This document shows, one piece after another, positions 50,593 through 60,126 of a DNA stretch of 64,000 bases. The DNA comes from Roseburia hominis (GTDB lineage Bacteria > Bacillota > Clostridia > Lachnospirales > Lachnospiraceae). The DNA is taken from assembly GCA_040702975.1 (NCBI GenBank), contig CP159990.1, forward strand, positions 2,232,001-2,296,000, written 5' to 3'. Within the stretch, counting starts at the first letter, position 1; each line of letters opens with the position of its first letter. Under the pieces are notes generated by a model, which did no database searches, was not told the origin of the DNA, and saw only the letters and a program-made list of their open reading frames with translations. The position numbers and the translations under genes were made by a program.

Positions 50593-52455
50593 ATGAATGC
50601 AATTTTGAAAAAGTTAAGTGCATTGGCTCTTGTAGCAGCCTGTGCAGTAATGCCTGCAGCCAGTGTTATGGCAGCACCGGAAGATATTATTGATACCAGC
50701 AGGACGGCAACGCTGACTATTCATAAATATGATTTGACGGCAGCAACGAATGATGGAGTCGATGTTACGCAGTTTACAGCGAATGGAGAAAAGAATACAG
50801 CGGCTGAAAATGCTCTGCAACGGTATGTAATTGAAGGAGTAGAATTTACCTACGTAAAAGTTGGGAACATTCATACGGAGAGCAGTGATGGTCATGTGAA
50901 TCTTCTGTATGATATTCCTTCAGCATTGGAGAATGTGTTAGAGATGCGAGATGCCCGCGGAAATCATAAGTATACAGCCGATGAATTAAACAAGGCATTG
51001 AAGGATACACTGTCTCATTCGACGGCGGGGAAAAATGCATTGGAGAAGTATATAGCAAGCGCGTCCGGCAGAATGGCAATGCCTCTGACAGGTGAAGATG
51101 GAATGACAAGAACAACGGGCCTGCCCTTGGGACTTTATTTGCTAGTGGAAACGAAGGTACCGGCCAATGTGCATACTACGGTAGATCCGTTTTTTGTATC
51201 TCTGCCAATGACAAATGATAAGGGTGAATACTGGTTCTATGATGTAGATGTATACCCGAAAAATCAGACGGATATTCCGAATCTGGATAAACTGGTCAGA
51301 CAAAATGATGATGCGGTTCTGTATCAAAAGCCGGAATATCGGGATATAGCGACAGCATCTGAAGGGGATAAAGTAGATTACATTTTTGTCAGCCATCTGC
51401 CGAAGATCACATCGGAAGCAACATATCTAACGCAGTATACTTTTGTGGATAAGATGGACAAGGGACTTACTTACAATAGAGATGCGGTCATCTATTTCTA
51501 TGACAATGAAGTAGATGCAAGAGCGAACAATACTGCAAAGGCGGTCAAGACATGGAAACATGGTGCGACGCAGTTTACAGAGGTTTATGAAGGCAGTAAT
51601 TCGGAATATAATCAGATGACGGTAAGCCCGACAAAAGGAGGGCTAAAAGAAATTGATCCCAGCCTTTCACAGCATTGGATTGTCGTGTCTTACAGTGCGA
51701 CAGTCAATTCAGATGCGAGTCTGATTTTGGGCGATACCGGTAACACGAATGATGTAAAACTGACCTGGAAACGTACAAGCATGGATTTTGTGGATACTTT
51801 GGAAGACCGGGCCAGAGTATATGCATTTGGCATTCACTTGAAAAAGGAATTCAGTGATAGGGAGAAGCCGGGGGATGCATCGAAGGTGCAGTTTGTGTTA
51901 CAGAATAAGACGGACGGGCACTATATTAAAGCGAAGAAAGGTGAAGCTGGCAGATACTATGTGGCAGACGCCGGGAAAGGGGCATCTGAAAAGGAGGGAA
52001 CAGTGTTTACTCCTGCCGTGGACGGGACATTGTTTATTAATGGGCTGGAAGCGGATACCTACATTTTGACAGAAATACATACTTCAGACGGATATTCATT
52101 GCTGAAAGAACCTATGACAATCAATATTGTATGTACAGAAGATGAGTTCACACCTTCACAGACAACACTTTATGATATTCTGGATATCTCAAATAATCCA
52201 CATAAGAAGATGATAGAAATAAATGGAAACCGGGCCCATGCAACAGTAGATGGAAAGGTGACGAATATGAGCACGGAATCTGTAAAGAATACCTCGTCGA
52301 CCAATGCGTGTGTTGATATGACGGTCCTGAATACGCCTTCCTTTACATTACCTAATACCGGTGGATATGGGACTATTGTTTTCACTTTGTCAGGATGTAT
52401 CGCAGCCTTTATCGGAATTGGTCTTGTGACAAAGAAGCCGAAGAAAGAAGCGTAA
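50593..52455 (+). CDS. Major pilin (shaft subunit) with LPNTG sorting signal
   Basis: 620 residues. Signal peptide to about 27 (ending SVMAAPED). The pilin motif VYPKN, whose Lys (near 221) accepts the bond to the next subunit, is in YDVDVYPKNQTDIPN. Several Cna-B/SpaA-type domains, with an E-box-like YILTEIHTSDGY near 491. C-terminal LPNTG (near 585), hydrophobic helix and KKPKKEA tail. The two flanking sortases are its expected enzymes. Confidence 0.93.
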   Translation: MNAILKKLSALALVAACAVMPAASVMAAPEDIIDTSRTATLTIHKYDLTAATNDGVDVTQFTANGEKNTAAENALQRYVIEGVEFTYVKVGNIHTESSDGHVNLLYDIPSALENVLEMRDARGNHKYTADELNKALKDTLSHSTAGKNALEKYIASASGRMAMPLTGEDGMTRTTGLPLGLYLLVETKVPANVHTTVDPFFVSLPMTNDKGEYWFYDVDVYPKNQTDIPNLDKLVRQNDDAVLYQKPEYRDIATASEGDKVDYIFVSHLPKITSEATYLTQYTFVDKMDKGLTYNRDAVIYFYDNEVDARANNTAKAVKTWKHGATQFTEVYEGSNSEYNQMTVSPTKGGLKEIDPSLSQHWIVVSYSATVNSDASLILGDTGNTNDVKLTWKRTSMDFVDTLEDRARVYAFGIHLKKEFSDREKPGDASKVQFVLQNKTDGHYIKAKKGEAGRYYVADAGKGASEKEGTVFTPAVDGTLFINGLEADTYILTEIHTSDGYSLLKEPMTINIVCTEDEFTPSQTTLYDILDISNNPHKKMIEINGNRAHATVDGKVTNMSTESVKNTSSTNACVDMTVLNTPSFTLPNTGGYGTIVFTLSGCIAAFIGIGLVTKKPKKEA

Positions 52456-52462
52456 TGACGAT

Positions 52463-53326
52463 ATGAGAAGAGGGGGTATTGTTAGAAAACTACTGATATT
52501 CCTGCTTTTTGAAATTGCAATTATTCTTTTAATTTATCCATATCTTTCTAACTATCTATTTGAAAATCGGGCGGATTCCATTGTAAGTACAGTAAATCGG
52601 ATTACTCAGGAAGCAGACGACTCTGAAAGACAGTCTGAAATGAAAGCTGCCAGAAACTATAATCATATGATAGCCGGTGGGCATATACAGTTAAAGGATC
52701 CTTTTATAGAGGATCAGCTCCATGAGGAAGCCGGGGAATACGCATCTCTTCTTAGTATGACAGAGGACGGGGTTATGGGATTCCTTGAGATCCCGTCGAT
52801 TGCTGTCTCCCTGCCTATCTATCATGGGACATCGGAGCGTGTGCTCGAAAACGGAGCAGGTCATTTGCAGGGAACGTCTCTTCCGATTGGCGGGGAGGGT
52901 ACACATACTGTGTTGACAGGGCATACAGGTTTGAGTCATGCGAAGTTGTTTAGTGATTTGACAGAACTTGTGAAAGGGGATATTTTCTTTCTGAATGTAT
53001 GGGGAGAAAGGTTGGCATATGAAGTTGATCAGATCAACGTAGTGTTGCCGGGTGAATTAAGCAATCTCAGAGTAGAGAGTGGAAAGGACTACTGTACCTT
53101 GGTTACCTGTACACCGTATGGCGTGAATACACACCGTTTGTTGGTTCGGGGAAGCAGGACGGAAGCTAAGGAAGGTGTAGAGAAATCCGAGATTTTGCAG
53201 GAGAAGAAAAGGGAATCGAGGTGGCTGGCCGAATATAAGCTGGCATTAAGACTAAGCGGAAGCTGTTTTGTGATTTGCCTGCTGGTCATGAAATGGGTTC
53301 GATATTTCAGAAAGGGTCAACGTTAA
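52463..53326 (+). CDS. Class C sortase 2
   Basis: 287 residues; ATG 7 bases after the pilin stop. N-terminal membrane helix (8-28). Catalytic His in VLTGHTGLSHAK near 153, Cys in TLVTCTPYGVNTHR near 215 and Arg directly after it near 223. C-terminal helix at 258-275. Sequence is clearly different from sortase 1, so the two may have separate tasks, polymerising the shaft and adding the large subunit or anchoring. Confidence 0.92.
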   Translation: MRRGGIVRKLLIFLLFEIAIILLIYPYLSNYLFENRADSIVSTVNRITQEADDSERQSEMKAARNYNHMIAGGHIQLKDPFIEDQLHEEAGEYASLLSMTEDGVMGFLEIPSIAVSLPIYHGTSERVLENGAGHLQGTSLPIGGEGTHTVLTGHTGLSHAKLFSDLTELVKGDIFFLNVWGERLAYEVDQINVVLPGELSNLRVESGKDYCTLVTCTPYGVNTHRLLVRGSRTEAKEGVEKSEILQEKKRESRWLAEYKLALRLSGSCFVICLLVMKWVRYFRKGQR

Positions 53327-53401
53327 ATGGCAGAGGTGTTATATGATACAAATAAAAAGTTGTATTCGGTCTAAATGCAGGCAGAAAGGAGAAGAAAAAG
53401 T

Positions 53402-55756
53402 ATGAAACGCAGGGTAAAGCAATTTGCATATCTGGTGTTGGTGTTTGTTGCGTTAGAGTCGGTTTTACTTTCTGGAGGAGCGAATCGTGTGTTTGCGGTG
53501 GAACAAAATATCAGCAGCCATATGGCTCAGGATGGTACAGAAAGAAACGTCTACGAGGATAGGACAAGAATAGCGGAAAAGAACGAAGGCATGGAGCAAG
53601 GTGAGAATAAAGTCGAAGAAGGGGATAAGGAGGAAGAATGCGAGAATTCGGAGAAACAGATGGAAACAGAAGAATCATATAAAATAGTAGAGATTCTGGG
53701 TATTGATAAGGAAAATCTGATGGAATTTGAGGCGGGCACAGTAACGATAGAAGAGGCACTGGCCATGCTGCCTGCTTCAACTGAGGTAAAACTGAATAAT
53801 GGAAAAATTGTTCGGGTTGATATTAAGTGGAACTACGAATACTATAATGTACGAACAGAGCGTTATCACCTTGAACCTGTTTCAGAGCAATATTCGTTAG
53901 GTTTGCCTGTTGAGGAACTACCTTATGTGGATATTCTATTGGATGGAATCCGTCCTCTGGTGGCGTATGACCCTAATACGAACAGTACAGTGAAGTTGGA
54001 TAAATCTTTGGGGTGTACGAAAGATGTGCTGACGTATCTGGAATCACATCAATCTACTTATTTGGGAACTCCATATTCTCATTTGGGCACAGGGCTTACG
54101 GTAAATAATTGTATGGTGCCGGGAGCAAAAGGAAGCATGAACTGCACAGGATTTGTCGCACATGTCTTAAAAGCCTGCGGAGCAGATCTAAATAAAATTC
54201 CTAAAAGACTTCCTGGACATTATCTGAATGCAAGTAATTGGAATGACTATGCACATAGTCAGAGTATAAAATCCTATCGTTTCAATACGATTTCAGAGGC
54301 GCTTAAAAGTGGTAGGTTGGAAAAGGGAGATGTGATCTACTTTGAACCAAAGGACTGGAGCGAAGGAGGTGATTGCCATATAGGTTTCTTTTGGGGAGAC
54401 AATTCCTCTCAGAATCGGTTTTGGCACTCCGATCACAAAGGAAATCGGATTTCAGAGATTGTAGCCAAAACGGCTAATTCCTATGTCTATTTATTTAAAA
54501 CAAATCATGAGCCGCAGAAAGGCTATTTGAAGCTGCATAAAGACTCTGCTCTTGGTGATATTACATCGGGCAATTCATGCTATTCCTTGGCGGGAGCCGT
54601 ATATACGATTTATAATAAGAATCAGGAAGGCATACTTAGCGGTAAGGTCGGCGAAGTTAAAACAGATCAAAATGGCAATACGGAAGCAATCGAATTGCCG
54701 CTTGGTACTTATTATATAAAAGAAACAGAAGTGCCACAGGGGTATCAGGCTGATGATAAGATCTATACTGTGAAAATCACGGCCGGAGCAACGAAAGCGA
54801 CACCGGTCATGGTTCAGGTAAAAGATGTTCCTGAGTATGCCTCAGGCGGTATTAATATAACAAAAATCGTAGAGGGGGAGTGTACATCTACCTGCCCGTC
54901 TTTGGAGGGAACCGAGTTTACAATCCGGTATTTTGATGGTTATTATACAAAAGAAACGCTTCCGGATTCCGCAACGCGTACCTGGGTGGTTGGTATTCGA
55001 AAAGATGCTTCGGGGTATTACAAAGCAGAGTTAAATGATGCTCATCTTATGAAAGAAGTAAGTGATGAACTGTACTATGTCAATCAGACTCCTGTTCTCC
55101 CATATGGAACGATTGCCATCCAGGAGACAAAACCTGCAGCGGGCTACACTCTGAAAGGATATCTGACGGATGCCAAGGGGAATAGAATCGCTTCGGATAG
55201 TGAGGTTTATGTTTCACAGGTCAGGAAGGAGGCTGGCTGGCTCCGGCTTAATGGTGGCAATGTGTATACTGCCAGTGATAAACCAATGGAAGGCAGTGTC
55301 CGGATTCGGAAGTACGATGTAAATGGCACTTCGCCACTAAAAGGGGTAACTTTTGAAATCACGAACAGTAAAGGGAAAGTTGTGGCAGAAGCGGCGACTA
55401 ATCAGGAGGGTGAGGCAGTATTTGAACATTTGTATCCTGATGTTTATACGATTACGGAAACAAAGACTGTAGATGGACATATGCTTCTAAAAGATGCAAT
55501 CACAGTGGAAATTCCTATGCAGATGACGGAAAAGGAGGTTACAGAGCATAAGATTGATAAAGACCAGTGCATATACGATCAGGCGGGTGATATTTATTAT
55601 GTCTATGATTTGACCTATGAGATTTCGAATGATGTATCACTGGAGATGCCAATGACAGGTGGAGGTTATACAGTGTGGACCTGGGTGCCGATGGCAGCAG
55701 GTATGTGTTTATTATGTCTGGCAAGTGCCCTGGTATTTAGAAAAAAACGGTTGTGA
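53402..55756 (+). CDS. Large sortase-anchored adhesin: NlpC/P60-like domain plus three Cna-B domains
   Basis: 784 residues from the ATG at 53402. Signal peptide, acidic low-complexity segment (40-95), a conserved N-terminal domain, then an NlpC/P60-like cysteine peptidase domain (~200-370) with Cys248 (GSMNCTGFVAHVLKACG), His326 (GGDCHIGFFWGD) and His342 (RFWHSDHKGN). Cna-B/SpaA domains follow at about 374-460 (KETEVPQGY), 480-600 (QETKPAAGY) and 628-710 (TETKTVDGH). The sorting signal is MPMTG, helix, RKKRL. Probable tip or minor pilin; the enzyme domain suggests cell-wall or thioester/amide chemistry at the pilus tip. Confidence 0.88.
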   Translation: MKRRVKQFAYLVLVFVALESVLLSGGANRVFAVEQNISSHMAQDGTERNVYEDRTRIAEKNEGMEQGENKVEEGDKEEECENSEKQMETEESYKIVEILGIDKENLMEFEAGTVTIEEALAMLPASTEVKLNNGKIVRVDIKWNYEYYNVRTERYHLEPVSEQYSLGLPVEELPYVDILLDGIRPLVAYDPNTNSTVKLDKSLGCTKDVLTYLESHQSTYLGTPYSHLGTGLTVNNCMVPGAKGSMNCTGFVAHVLKACGADLNKIPKRLPGHYLNASNWNDYAHSQSIKSYRFNTISEALKSGRLEKGDVIYFEPKDWSEGGDCHIGFFWGDNSSQNRFWHSDHKGNRISEIVAKTANSYVYLFKTNHEPQKGYLKLHKDSALGDITSGNSCYSLAGAVYTIYNKNQEGILSGKVGEVKTDQNGNTEAIELPLGTYYIKETEVPQGYQADDKIYTVKITAGATKATPVMVQVKDVPEYASGGINITKIVEGECTSTCPSLEGTEFTIRYFDGYYTKETLPDSATRTWVVGIRKDASGYYKAELNDAHLMKEVSDELYYVNQTPVLPYGTIAIQETKPAAGYTLKGYLTDAKGNRIASDSEVYVSQVRKEAGWLRLNGGNVYTASDKPMEGSVRIRKYDVNGTSPLKGVTFEITNSKGKVVAEAATNQEGEAVFEHLYPDVYTITETKTVDGHMLLKDAITVEIPMQMTEKEVTEHKIDKDQCIYDQAGDIYYVYDLTYEISNDVSLEMPMTGGGYTVWTWVPMAAGMCLLCLASALVFRKKRL

Positions 55757-55804
55757 ATTGCCATTGACACAGCAAATTGTTCATAAAATGGATAAAGAAA
55801 TCCG

Positions 55805-56653
55805 TTAGCGCCGAATACTATACCCACGTCCTCCTACATAATTTACTTGGTTGATTACCGTAAATGCATAAGGATCCACATCGTAGATCATTTTCTTTAT
55901 AGAATTAACTTTATTATAAGGAAGAATCGTCAGAATAATTTTAGCTTCTTTCTTTTGGAAGCCGGTTTCAGCATCAAGTAATGTAACACCTGTATCAAAA
56001 GTGTAAAGCAGCTTTTCCCGAATCGCTTCCCGATTTTTTGAGAATACCAAAAGCTGTACCTTTGACTCACCATGAGTAATAATCTTATTTGTTACGATGC
56101 TGCAACAAAGAATGACAACAATACCATACATAGTAGAAAGCAGAGGCTTTGTGATCGCCTGGCACAGGATAATCGTAAAATCGCAGACATACATTACCGC
56201 GGAGATCGGAATCTGGAATTTCTTGTTGAGCACAACGCCCAGAGTATCAAAACCACCACTGGAACCATTGGCGCGGAGAATCAGGCCGGAGCCCAAGCCG
56301 AGCATACAACCGGCAATCAAGCTGCTCATCAGAGGGTCTGCGGTTAATTCGTCAAACCAGGAGAGCGTGTTGAAAATGTCCAATAGAATTGGAAAAAGGA
56401 ATGTCATGATTAATGTTTTGAAGATAAACTCTTTTCCTGCAAATAGCCAGCCAAGGATAAAGAGCAGGAGGTTTATTGCGAGGACAATCCAGGAAACCGG
56501 CAGTCTAAAAATAGGGGACAGTATTACGGAAAGACCGGTAACGCCGCCCGCAACAAAGTTCTGCGGAAGGATAAAGAGTCCAAAAGCAGCGGCTGTAAGG
56601 CCTCCGCCTATTATAATAGTAAAATAGGAAAGAAATCTATTTTTTATATTCAT
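55805..56653 (-). CDS. YitT family membrane protein (DUF161/DUF2179)
   Basis: 282 residues from the ATG at 56653 (AGAGGTG upstream). Five or six N-terminal helices, with GLFILPQNFVAGGVTGLSVIL and LRANGSSGGFDTLGVVLNKKF, then a cytoplasmic DUF2179 domain (LTILPYNKVNSIKKMIYDVDPYAFTVINQVNYVGG). Function is not established. It lies 50 bases downstream of the Crp/Fnr gene in the same direction and is probably controlled by it. Confidence 0.92.
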   Translation of the reverse strand: MNIKNRFLSYFTIIIGGGLTAAAFGLFILPQNFVAGGVTGLSVILSPIFRLPVSWIVLAINLLLFILGWLFAGKEFIFKTLIMTFLFPILLDIFNTLSWFDELTADPLMSSLIAGCMLGLGSGLILRANGSSGGFDTLGVVLNKKFQIPISAVMYVCDFTIILCQAITKPLLSTMYGIVVILCCSIVTNKIITHGESKVQLLVFSKNREAIREKLLYTFDTGVTLLDAETGFQKKEAKIILTILPYNKVNSIKKMIYDVDPYAFTVINQVNYVGGRGYSIRR

Positions 56654-56703
56654 CGTGTTCACCTCTCTGCAAATTATACAAATTGAACAGAGAGAAAACT
56701 GTA

Positions 56704-57366
56704 TCATATGCTACATTCTATGGATTGTTGTTCGATTTTTTTTAAACTCTCCCGGTCAAGAATTACGATTTTTCCATATTTGCTTTGAATGAGGTTCTGT
56801 TTGGCAAAATGTGATAGAACTTTGGAGACAGTCACTCGGTTCATTCCTAGAGTTTCGGCAATTTCTTCATGTGTATAGGGAAGCATATTCTGTTCAATGC
56901 CCTTATCTTGATTGGGAATCAAAGTCTCTTCCAGCAGGAAACTGGAAATTTTCTGATAACGATCATAGTTCGTCAGTCTGTGAATCTGGCGGGACAAGTG
57001 GTTACAGGTTTCGCTCAGATGTTGAAAGATAAGAGTCATCAGTTCCGTAGAGTTGCTGAGTACAGGGATTAAATCCTGAATAGAGCAAGAGACAAGGAGG
57101 ACCTGATTGACGGCAGCTACGGTAGTTGGTCGAATATGTTCGCTCAAAAAAGACGACTCACCAAAAATGCGTCCCTTTTCAATAATTTCAAGTGTTGTTT
57201 CCTTCCCAGAGGAAGCGAGAGTGTAGACGCGAACTCTTCCGGATAGAACCAGATAAAGAAAATCGGCAGAGTCATTCTGAAAATAGATGATCTCATCCTT
57301 GCAATATGATTTTTGTATCCCTATGCTGCAAAATAAATCAAAGAATTTTTCGGGTATTTTGGTCAT
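56704..57366 (-). CDS. Crp/Fnr family transcriptional regulator
   Basis: 220 residues. Cyclic-nucleotide-type sensor barrel (FLYLVLSGRVRVYTLASSGKETTLEIIEKGRIFGESSFL) and C-terminal winged helix (YTHEEIAETLGMNRVTVSKVLSHFAKQNLIQSKYGKIVILD). No N-terminal Cys cluster as in Fnr: Cys residues at 13 and 22 are too few. The ligand cannot be told. Start follows GAGGAACGC. Confidence 0.92.
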   Translation of the reverse strand: MTKIPEKFFDLFCSIGIQKSYCKDEIIYFQNDSADFLYLVLSGRVRVYTLASSGKETTLEIIEKGRIFGESSFLSEHIRPTTVAAVNQVLLVSCSIQDLIPVLSNSTELMTLIFQHLSETCNHLSRQIHRLTNYDRYQKISSFLLEETLIPNQDKGIEQNMLPYTHEEIAETLGMNRVTVSKVLSHFAKQNLIQSKYGKIVILDRESLKKIEQQSIECSI

Positions 57367-57552
57367 GATGATGCGTTCCTCACATTTTCCTTCTTTATCC
57401 TAATTATAGAGTATTGTGGTGATATATTCCATATATTTTTATTCAGACTAATATCTACGAGGATTATTTACAGGGTTATTTTAAGAGTGATGGAAGGATG
57501 AAAAGCCAGAGAATGTGTAAAGTAGAAAGCGGTCACAAAAGGGCAAAATGTC

Positions 57553-57616
57553 TTGACATACATATATCGCAGTGCTATAGTAGAATCATAGTATTGCAGT
57601 GCGATATATCGCACTG
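57553..57616 (+). promoter_or_regulatory. padR promoter with 20-base perfect palindrome
   Basis: TTGACA (57553-57558), 17 bases, TATAGT (57576-57581). The palindrome CAGTGCGATATATCGCACTG occupies 57597-57616; the related word ATATATCGCAGTGC lies in the spacer (57562-57575). Two related sites in and after the promoter fit autorepression by the PadR protein encoded directly downstream. Confidence 0.85.
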
Positions 57617-57634
57617 AGATGTTGAGGTGATGGT

Positions 57635-57949
57635 ATGGATGCGCATATAAAAAAAGTGTATGTACCGATGACAGAGACAGGATTTTACATTCTATTGTGC
57701 CTGCGGGAGGAGTCTCATGGTTATGGAATTGTACAAAAAGTAGATGAACTGACAAAAGGAGAGATTCGCATCAGCCCGGGCACGATGTACGGAAGCCTGT
57801 CTAAAATGGAAAAGGATGGCCTGATCCAGTTTGTAAGAGAAGAGGAGAAGAGGAAGATCTACCGTATAACGGTGCTGGGAAATCAGGTATTGGACTTGGA
57901 AATGAAGCGGATTGAGCGTTTGTATCATACTATGGTGGAGGTGCGGTGA
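57635..57949 (+). CDS. PadR family transcriptional regulator
   Basis: 104 residues. Winged helix with MTETGFYILLCLREESHGYGIVQKVDEL and SPGTMYGSLSKMEKDGLIQFV; short C-terminal helix for dimerisation (PadR-s2 type). Start after GAGG. Its stop is 1 base before the next ATG. PadR proteins usually repress their own operon. Confidence 0.95.
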   Translation: MDAHIKKVYVPMTETGFYILLCLREESHGYGIVQKVDELTKGEIRISPGTMYGSLSKMEKDGLIQFVREEEKRKIYRITVLGNQVLDLEMKRIERLYHTMVEVR

Positions 57950-57950
57950 G

Positions 57951-58499
57951 ATGAAAGATACAAAAACAGAATTTAGATTTTTTACGGTTCCCGAATGGAA
58001 GAAGGAGGAGGAGTATCTGCGCCAGCGGCATAAGAGCGGATGGAAATTTGTCAGAGTCACTTTCCCAGGAATGTATCATTTTGAAAAATGTGAACCAGAA
58101 GATGTGATTTATCAATTGGACTATAATCAGGAAGGACTGGCGCATAAGGAAGAATATGTCCAGATGTTCCGGGATTGTGGCTGGGAATATTTGCAGGATT
58201 TTGTAGGTTACAGTTATTTCAAAAAATCTGCCTTGGAGATGAATGGGGAAGAAGAAATTTTTTGTGATGATGCTTCCAGGCTCGATATGATGAAAAGAGT
58301 GATTAAAGGACGTATGCTTCCTTTACTTATCATGTTTTTCCTGGTCATTCTTCCAAATATATATATCCAGAGTCGAATTGATAGCCCGATCAATCATGTT
58401 TTGACATGTGTATTTATTGGGTTGCTTGTAGCATATCTTACATTATTCGGATGGATTGGATACCATTACTGGAAATATCGGAACTCTTTGCTTCATTAG
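57951..58499 (+). CDS. DUF2812 domain membrane protein
   Basis: 182 residues from the ATG at 57951 (GGAGG inside padR). Soluble N-terminal domain with FFTVPEWKKEEEYLRQRHKSGWKF and CEPEDVIYQLDYN, then two membrane helices (~123-140 and 150-172). padR-DUF2812 pairs are common in Firmicutes. The role is unknown; a membrane effector whose level is set by PadR is the simplest reading. Confidence 0.9.
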   Translation: MKDTKTEFRFFTVPEWKKEEEYLRQRHKSGWKFVRVTFPGMYHFEKCEPEDVIYQLDYNQEGLAHKEEYVQMFRDCGWEYLQDFVGYSYFKKSALEMNGEEEIFCDDASRLDMMKRVIKGRMLPLLIMFFLVILPNIYIQSRIDSPINHVLTCVFIGLLVAYLTLFGWIGYHYWKYRNSLLH

Positions 58500-58593
58500 C
58501 CACTGAATTTGTACAAACGTAACTTTTACTGTTCTACTATGATGTTGGAATACAAGATAGAAGAGGTGTTTATAAACGAGGAGGGTCAGAAAG

Positions 58594-58689
58594 GTGATCA
58601 GTGATTTTATAGAAGCGGCGTTCCCATGGATTTTGATGGGCGTGTTTGTGGCAATCAGTTGTTCTTTTATTGGTAAAAAAGGGCATTAG
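58594..58689 (+). CDS. Small membrane peptide, 31 residues
   Basis: GTG at 58594 with GAGGAGGG 10 bases upstream; product begins MISDFIEAAFPWILMG, has one hydrophobic helix and ends GKKGH. The strong ribosome binding site and TM-plus-positive-tail layout support a real gene. Function unknown. Confidence 0.6.
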   Translation: MISDFIEAAFPWILMGVFVAISCSFIGKKGH

Positions 58690-58764
58690 ATGTTATGTTT
58701 ATTCATAATTTCAAGATGGTATAAGGATTTGTAAGCTGCCAGAGAAATGTCTGATAGAAGCACA

Positions 58765-59295
58765 TTAAATATATGGCAGCTTCAACCGGACTAAGTCAAC
58801 ATGGGGATTTGGCTTGGAAAGTCCGATATGAGTTATCTGTCCGTCAAAAGCAGCAAAATGTTCCTGTAAGGTACTAAAAGCGGCAAGCATCTCCTCTTTT
58901 GTTAGTTTTTTCCCGAGCGTCGTATGGGGAAACCACTGCGTCGGGCGATAAAGAGGGCTAATTTTTACATCGTCCAAAGTGACCAGCGTCTCATAGATTT
59001 TTGTGGAAAGATTCTGGAGATATCCATTCAAAACAGGTGCGATGTGAAGGACATAGGGAAGAAATGCGCCAACAGAACACCAGGTAAGGGAACCAGAGTC
59101 AAGATGAGCGGCAGTTTTTTCCAGTGCCGGTATAATCTCAGAAACCCGGCGGGTCTCAAAGGCGGAAAGAGTCAGATGCGGCGGGACGTTTGCATCAAGC
59201 ATAAAGGTATTTCCGCTTTTAGAAGCGGCGAGATTGATATATTTTTGAATGCGTTTATTTGTTTTTTCATCAAAATATGCAGTGACTAAGTACAT
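58765..59295 (-). CDS. 2H phosphoesterase superfamily protein (2'-5' RNA ligase-like)
   Basis: 176 residues from the ATG at 59295 (GGAGG upstream). Two HxT/S motifs, HLTLS near residue 52 and HTTLG near 137, define the 2H fold; both are intact. Such proteins hydrolyse or form 2',3'-cyclic or 2'-5' phosphodiesters in RNA or nucleotides. The substrate cannot be inferred. Single-gene unit. Confidence 0.85.
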   Translation of the reverse strand: MYLVTAYFDEKTNKRIQKYINLAASKSGNTFMLDANVPPHLTLSAFETRRVSEIIPALEKTAAHLDSGSLTWCSVGAFLPYVLHIAPVLNGYLQNLSTKIYETLVTLDDVKISPLYRPTQWFPHTTLGKKLTKEEMLAAFSTLQEHFAAFDGQITHIGLSKPNPHVDLVRLKLPYI

Positions 59296-59386
59296 AATGA
59301 TGCCTCCAGTAAAATGTGTGAAAATATACATGATTCTTTTATTCTAACATAATATCATATAAAGAGCTATTTGGAGAGCATTTATT

Positions 59387-59935
59387 ATGGAAGAAAAAAG
59401 GAATTCACTGGTTATGAATTGTAATTTTATGGAGATAAAGCCGATTATGATGGATTTGCCTTATCCTCCGACCCAGGTAAGAGAAAGGAACCAGGCGTAT
59501 GCCAATTTGCTTAGTGTCGATTATTGTGGCTCGGTATCGGAGATGACTGCGATCACGCAGTACATTAATAACGAGAATCGTCTGGCTGGTGAAAAATGCC
59601 AGATTGCGAGGATTCTTTTGGGAATCGCGATGGCGGAGATGATGCATTTACAGAAGTTGGGAGAGCTGATTAATCTGTTGGGAGGAACTATTGATTTTAC
59701 GGCAAAGTACCAGAACGGAATGCAAAAAATGTGGACGCCAGGATATCTGAATATACCGCAGCAACCAGGGAAGATGTTGTTTGCGGATATAGAAGCGGAA
59801 AAAGCGGCGATCAGCCAATACCGAATGCACATGAAAATGATAAATGACTGTGATGTCAACGCTGTACTGGCGAGAATCATTAAGGACGAAGAGTACCACA
59901 TTATGCTGCTGCAGACGCTAATGAAGGAATGTTGA
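59387..59935 (+). CDS. Ferritin-like di-iron protein
   Basis: 182 residues. Four-helix pattern with the metal-binding series Glu in SVSEMTAITQY, ExxH in AMAEMMHLQK, Glu in IEAEKAAISQY and ExxH in KDEEYHIML. An unusual 45-residue N-terminal extension (EIKPIMMDLPYPPTQVRERNQAY) precedes the first helix. Could store iron or reduce peroxide; related clostridial proteins are annotated as ferritin-like or manganese-catalase-like. Its own terminator follows. Confidence 0.85.
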   Translation: MEEKRNSLVMNCNFMEIKPIMMDLPYPPTQVRERNQAYANLLSVDYCGSVSEMTAITQYINNENRLAGEKCQIARILLGIAMAEMMHLQKLGELINLLGGTIDFTAKYQNGMQKMWTPGYLNIPQQPGKMLFADIEAEKAAISQYRMHMKMINDCDVNAVLARIIKDEEYHIMLLQTLMKEC

Positions 59936-59963
59936 TTAAACCTAATAATGTTTTGAAAAACTG

Positions 59964-60008
59964 GAAAGAGCTTGACTTCTTTATAATAAGGAGCAGGCTC
60001 TTTCTTGT
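59964..60008 (+). terminator. Terminator of the ferritin-like gene
   Basis: GAAAGAGC pairs with GCTCTTTC; inner stem CTTCTT/AAGGAG; then TTGTTGTT. Confidence 0.7.
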
Positions 60009-60073
60009 TGTTAAAGCAAATGTTTGGCAACAGTTTACCCTGGTATGCATGTGCAAAAAGCGAAAGCAAATGA

Positions 60074-60102
60074 TTGAAATTTAGCACAAGTCATATTATT
60101 AT
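60074..60102 (+). promoter_or_regulatory. Promoter of the helicase fusion gene
   Basis: TTGAAA, 17 bases, TATTAT, 25 bases before the ATG at 60127. Confidence 0.7.
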
Positions 60103-60126
60103 TGGATAACAGGGAGGAAGAGGACG

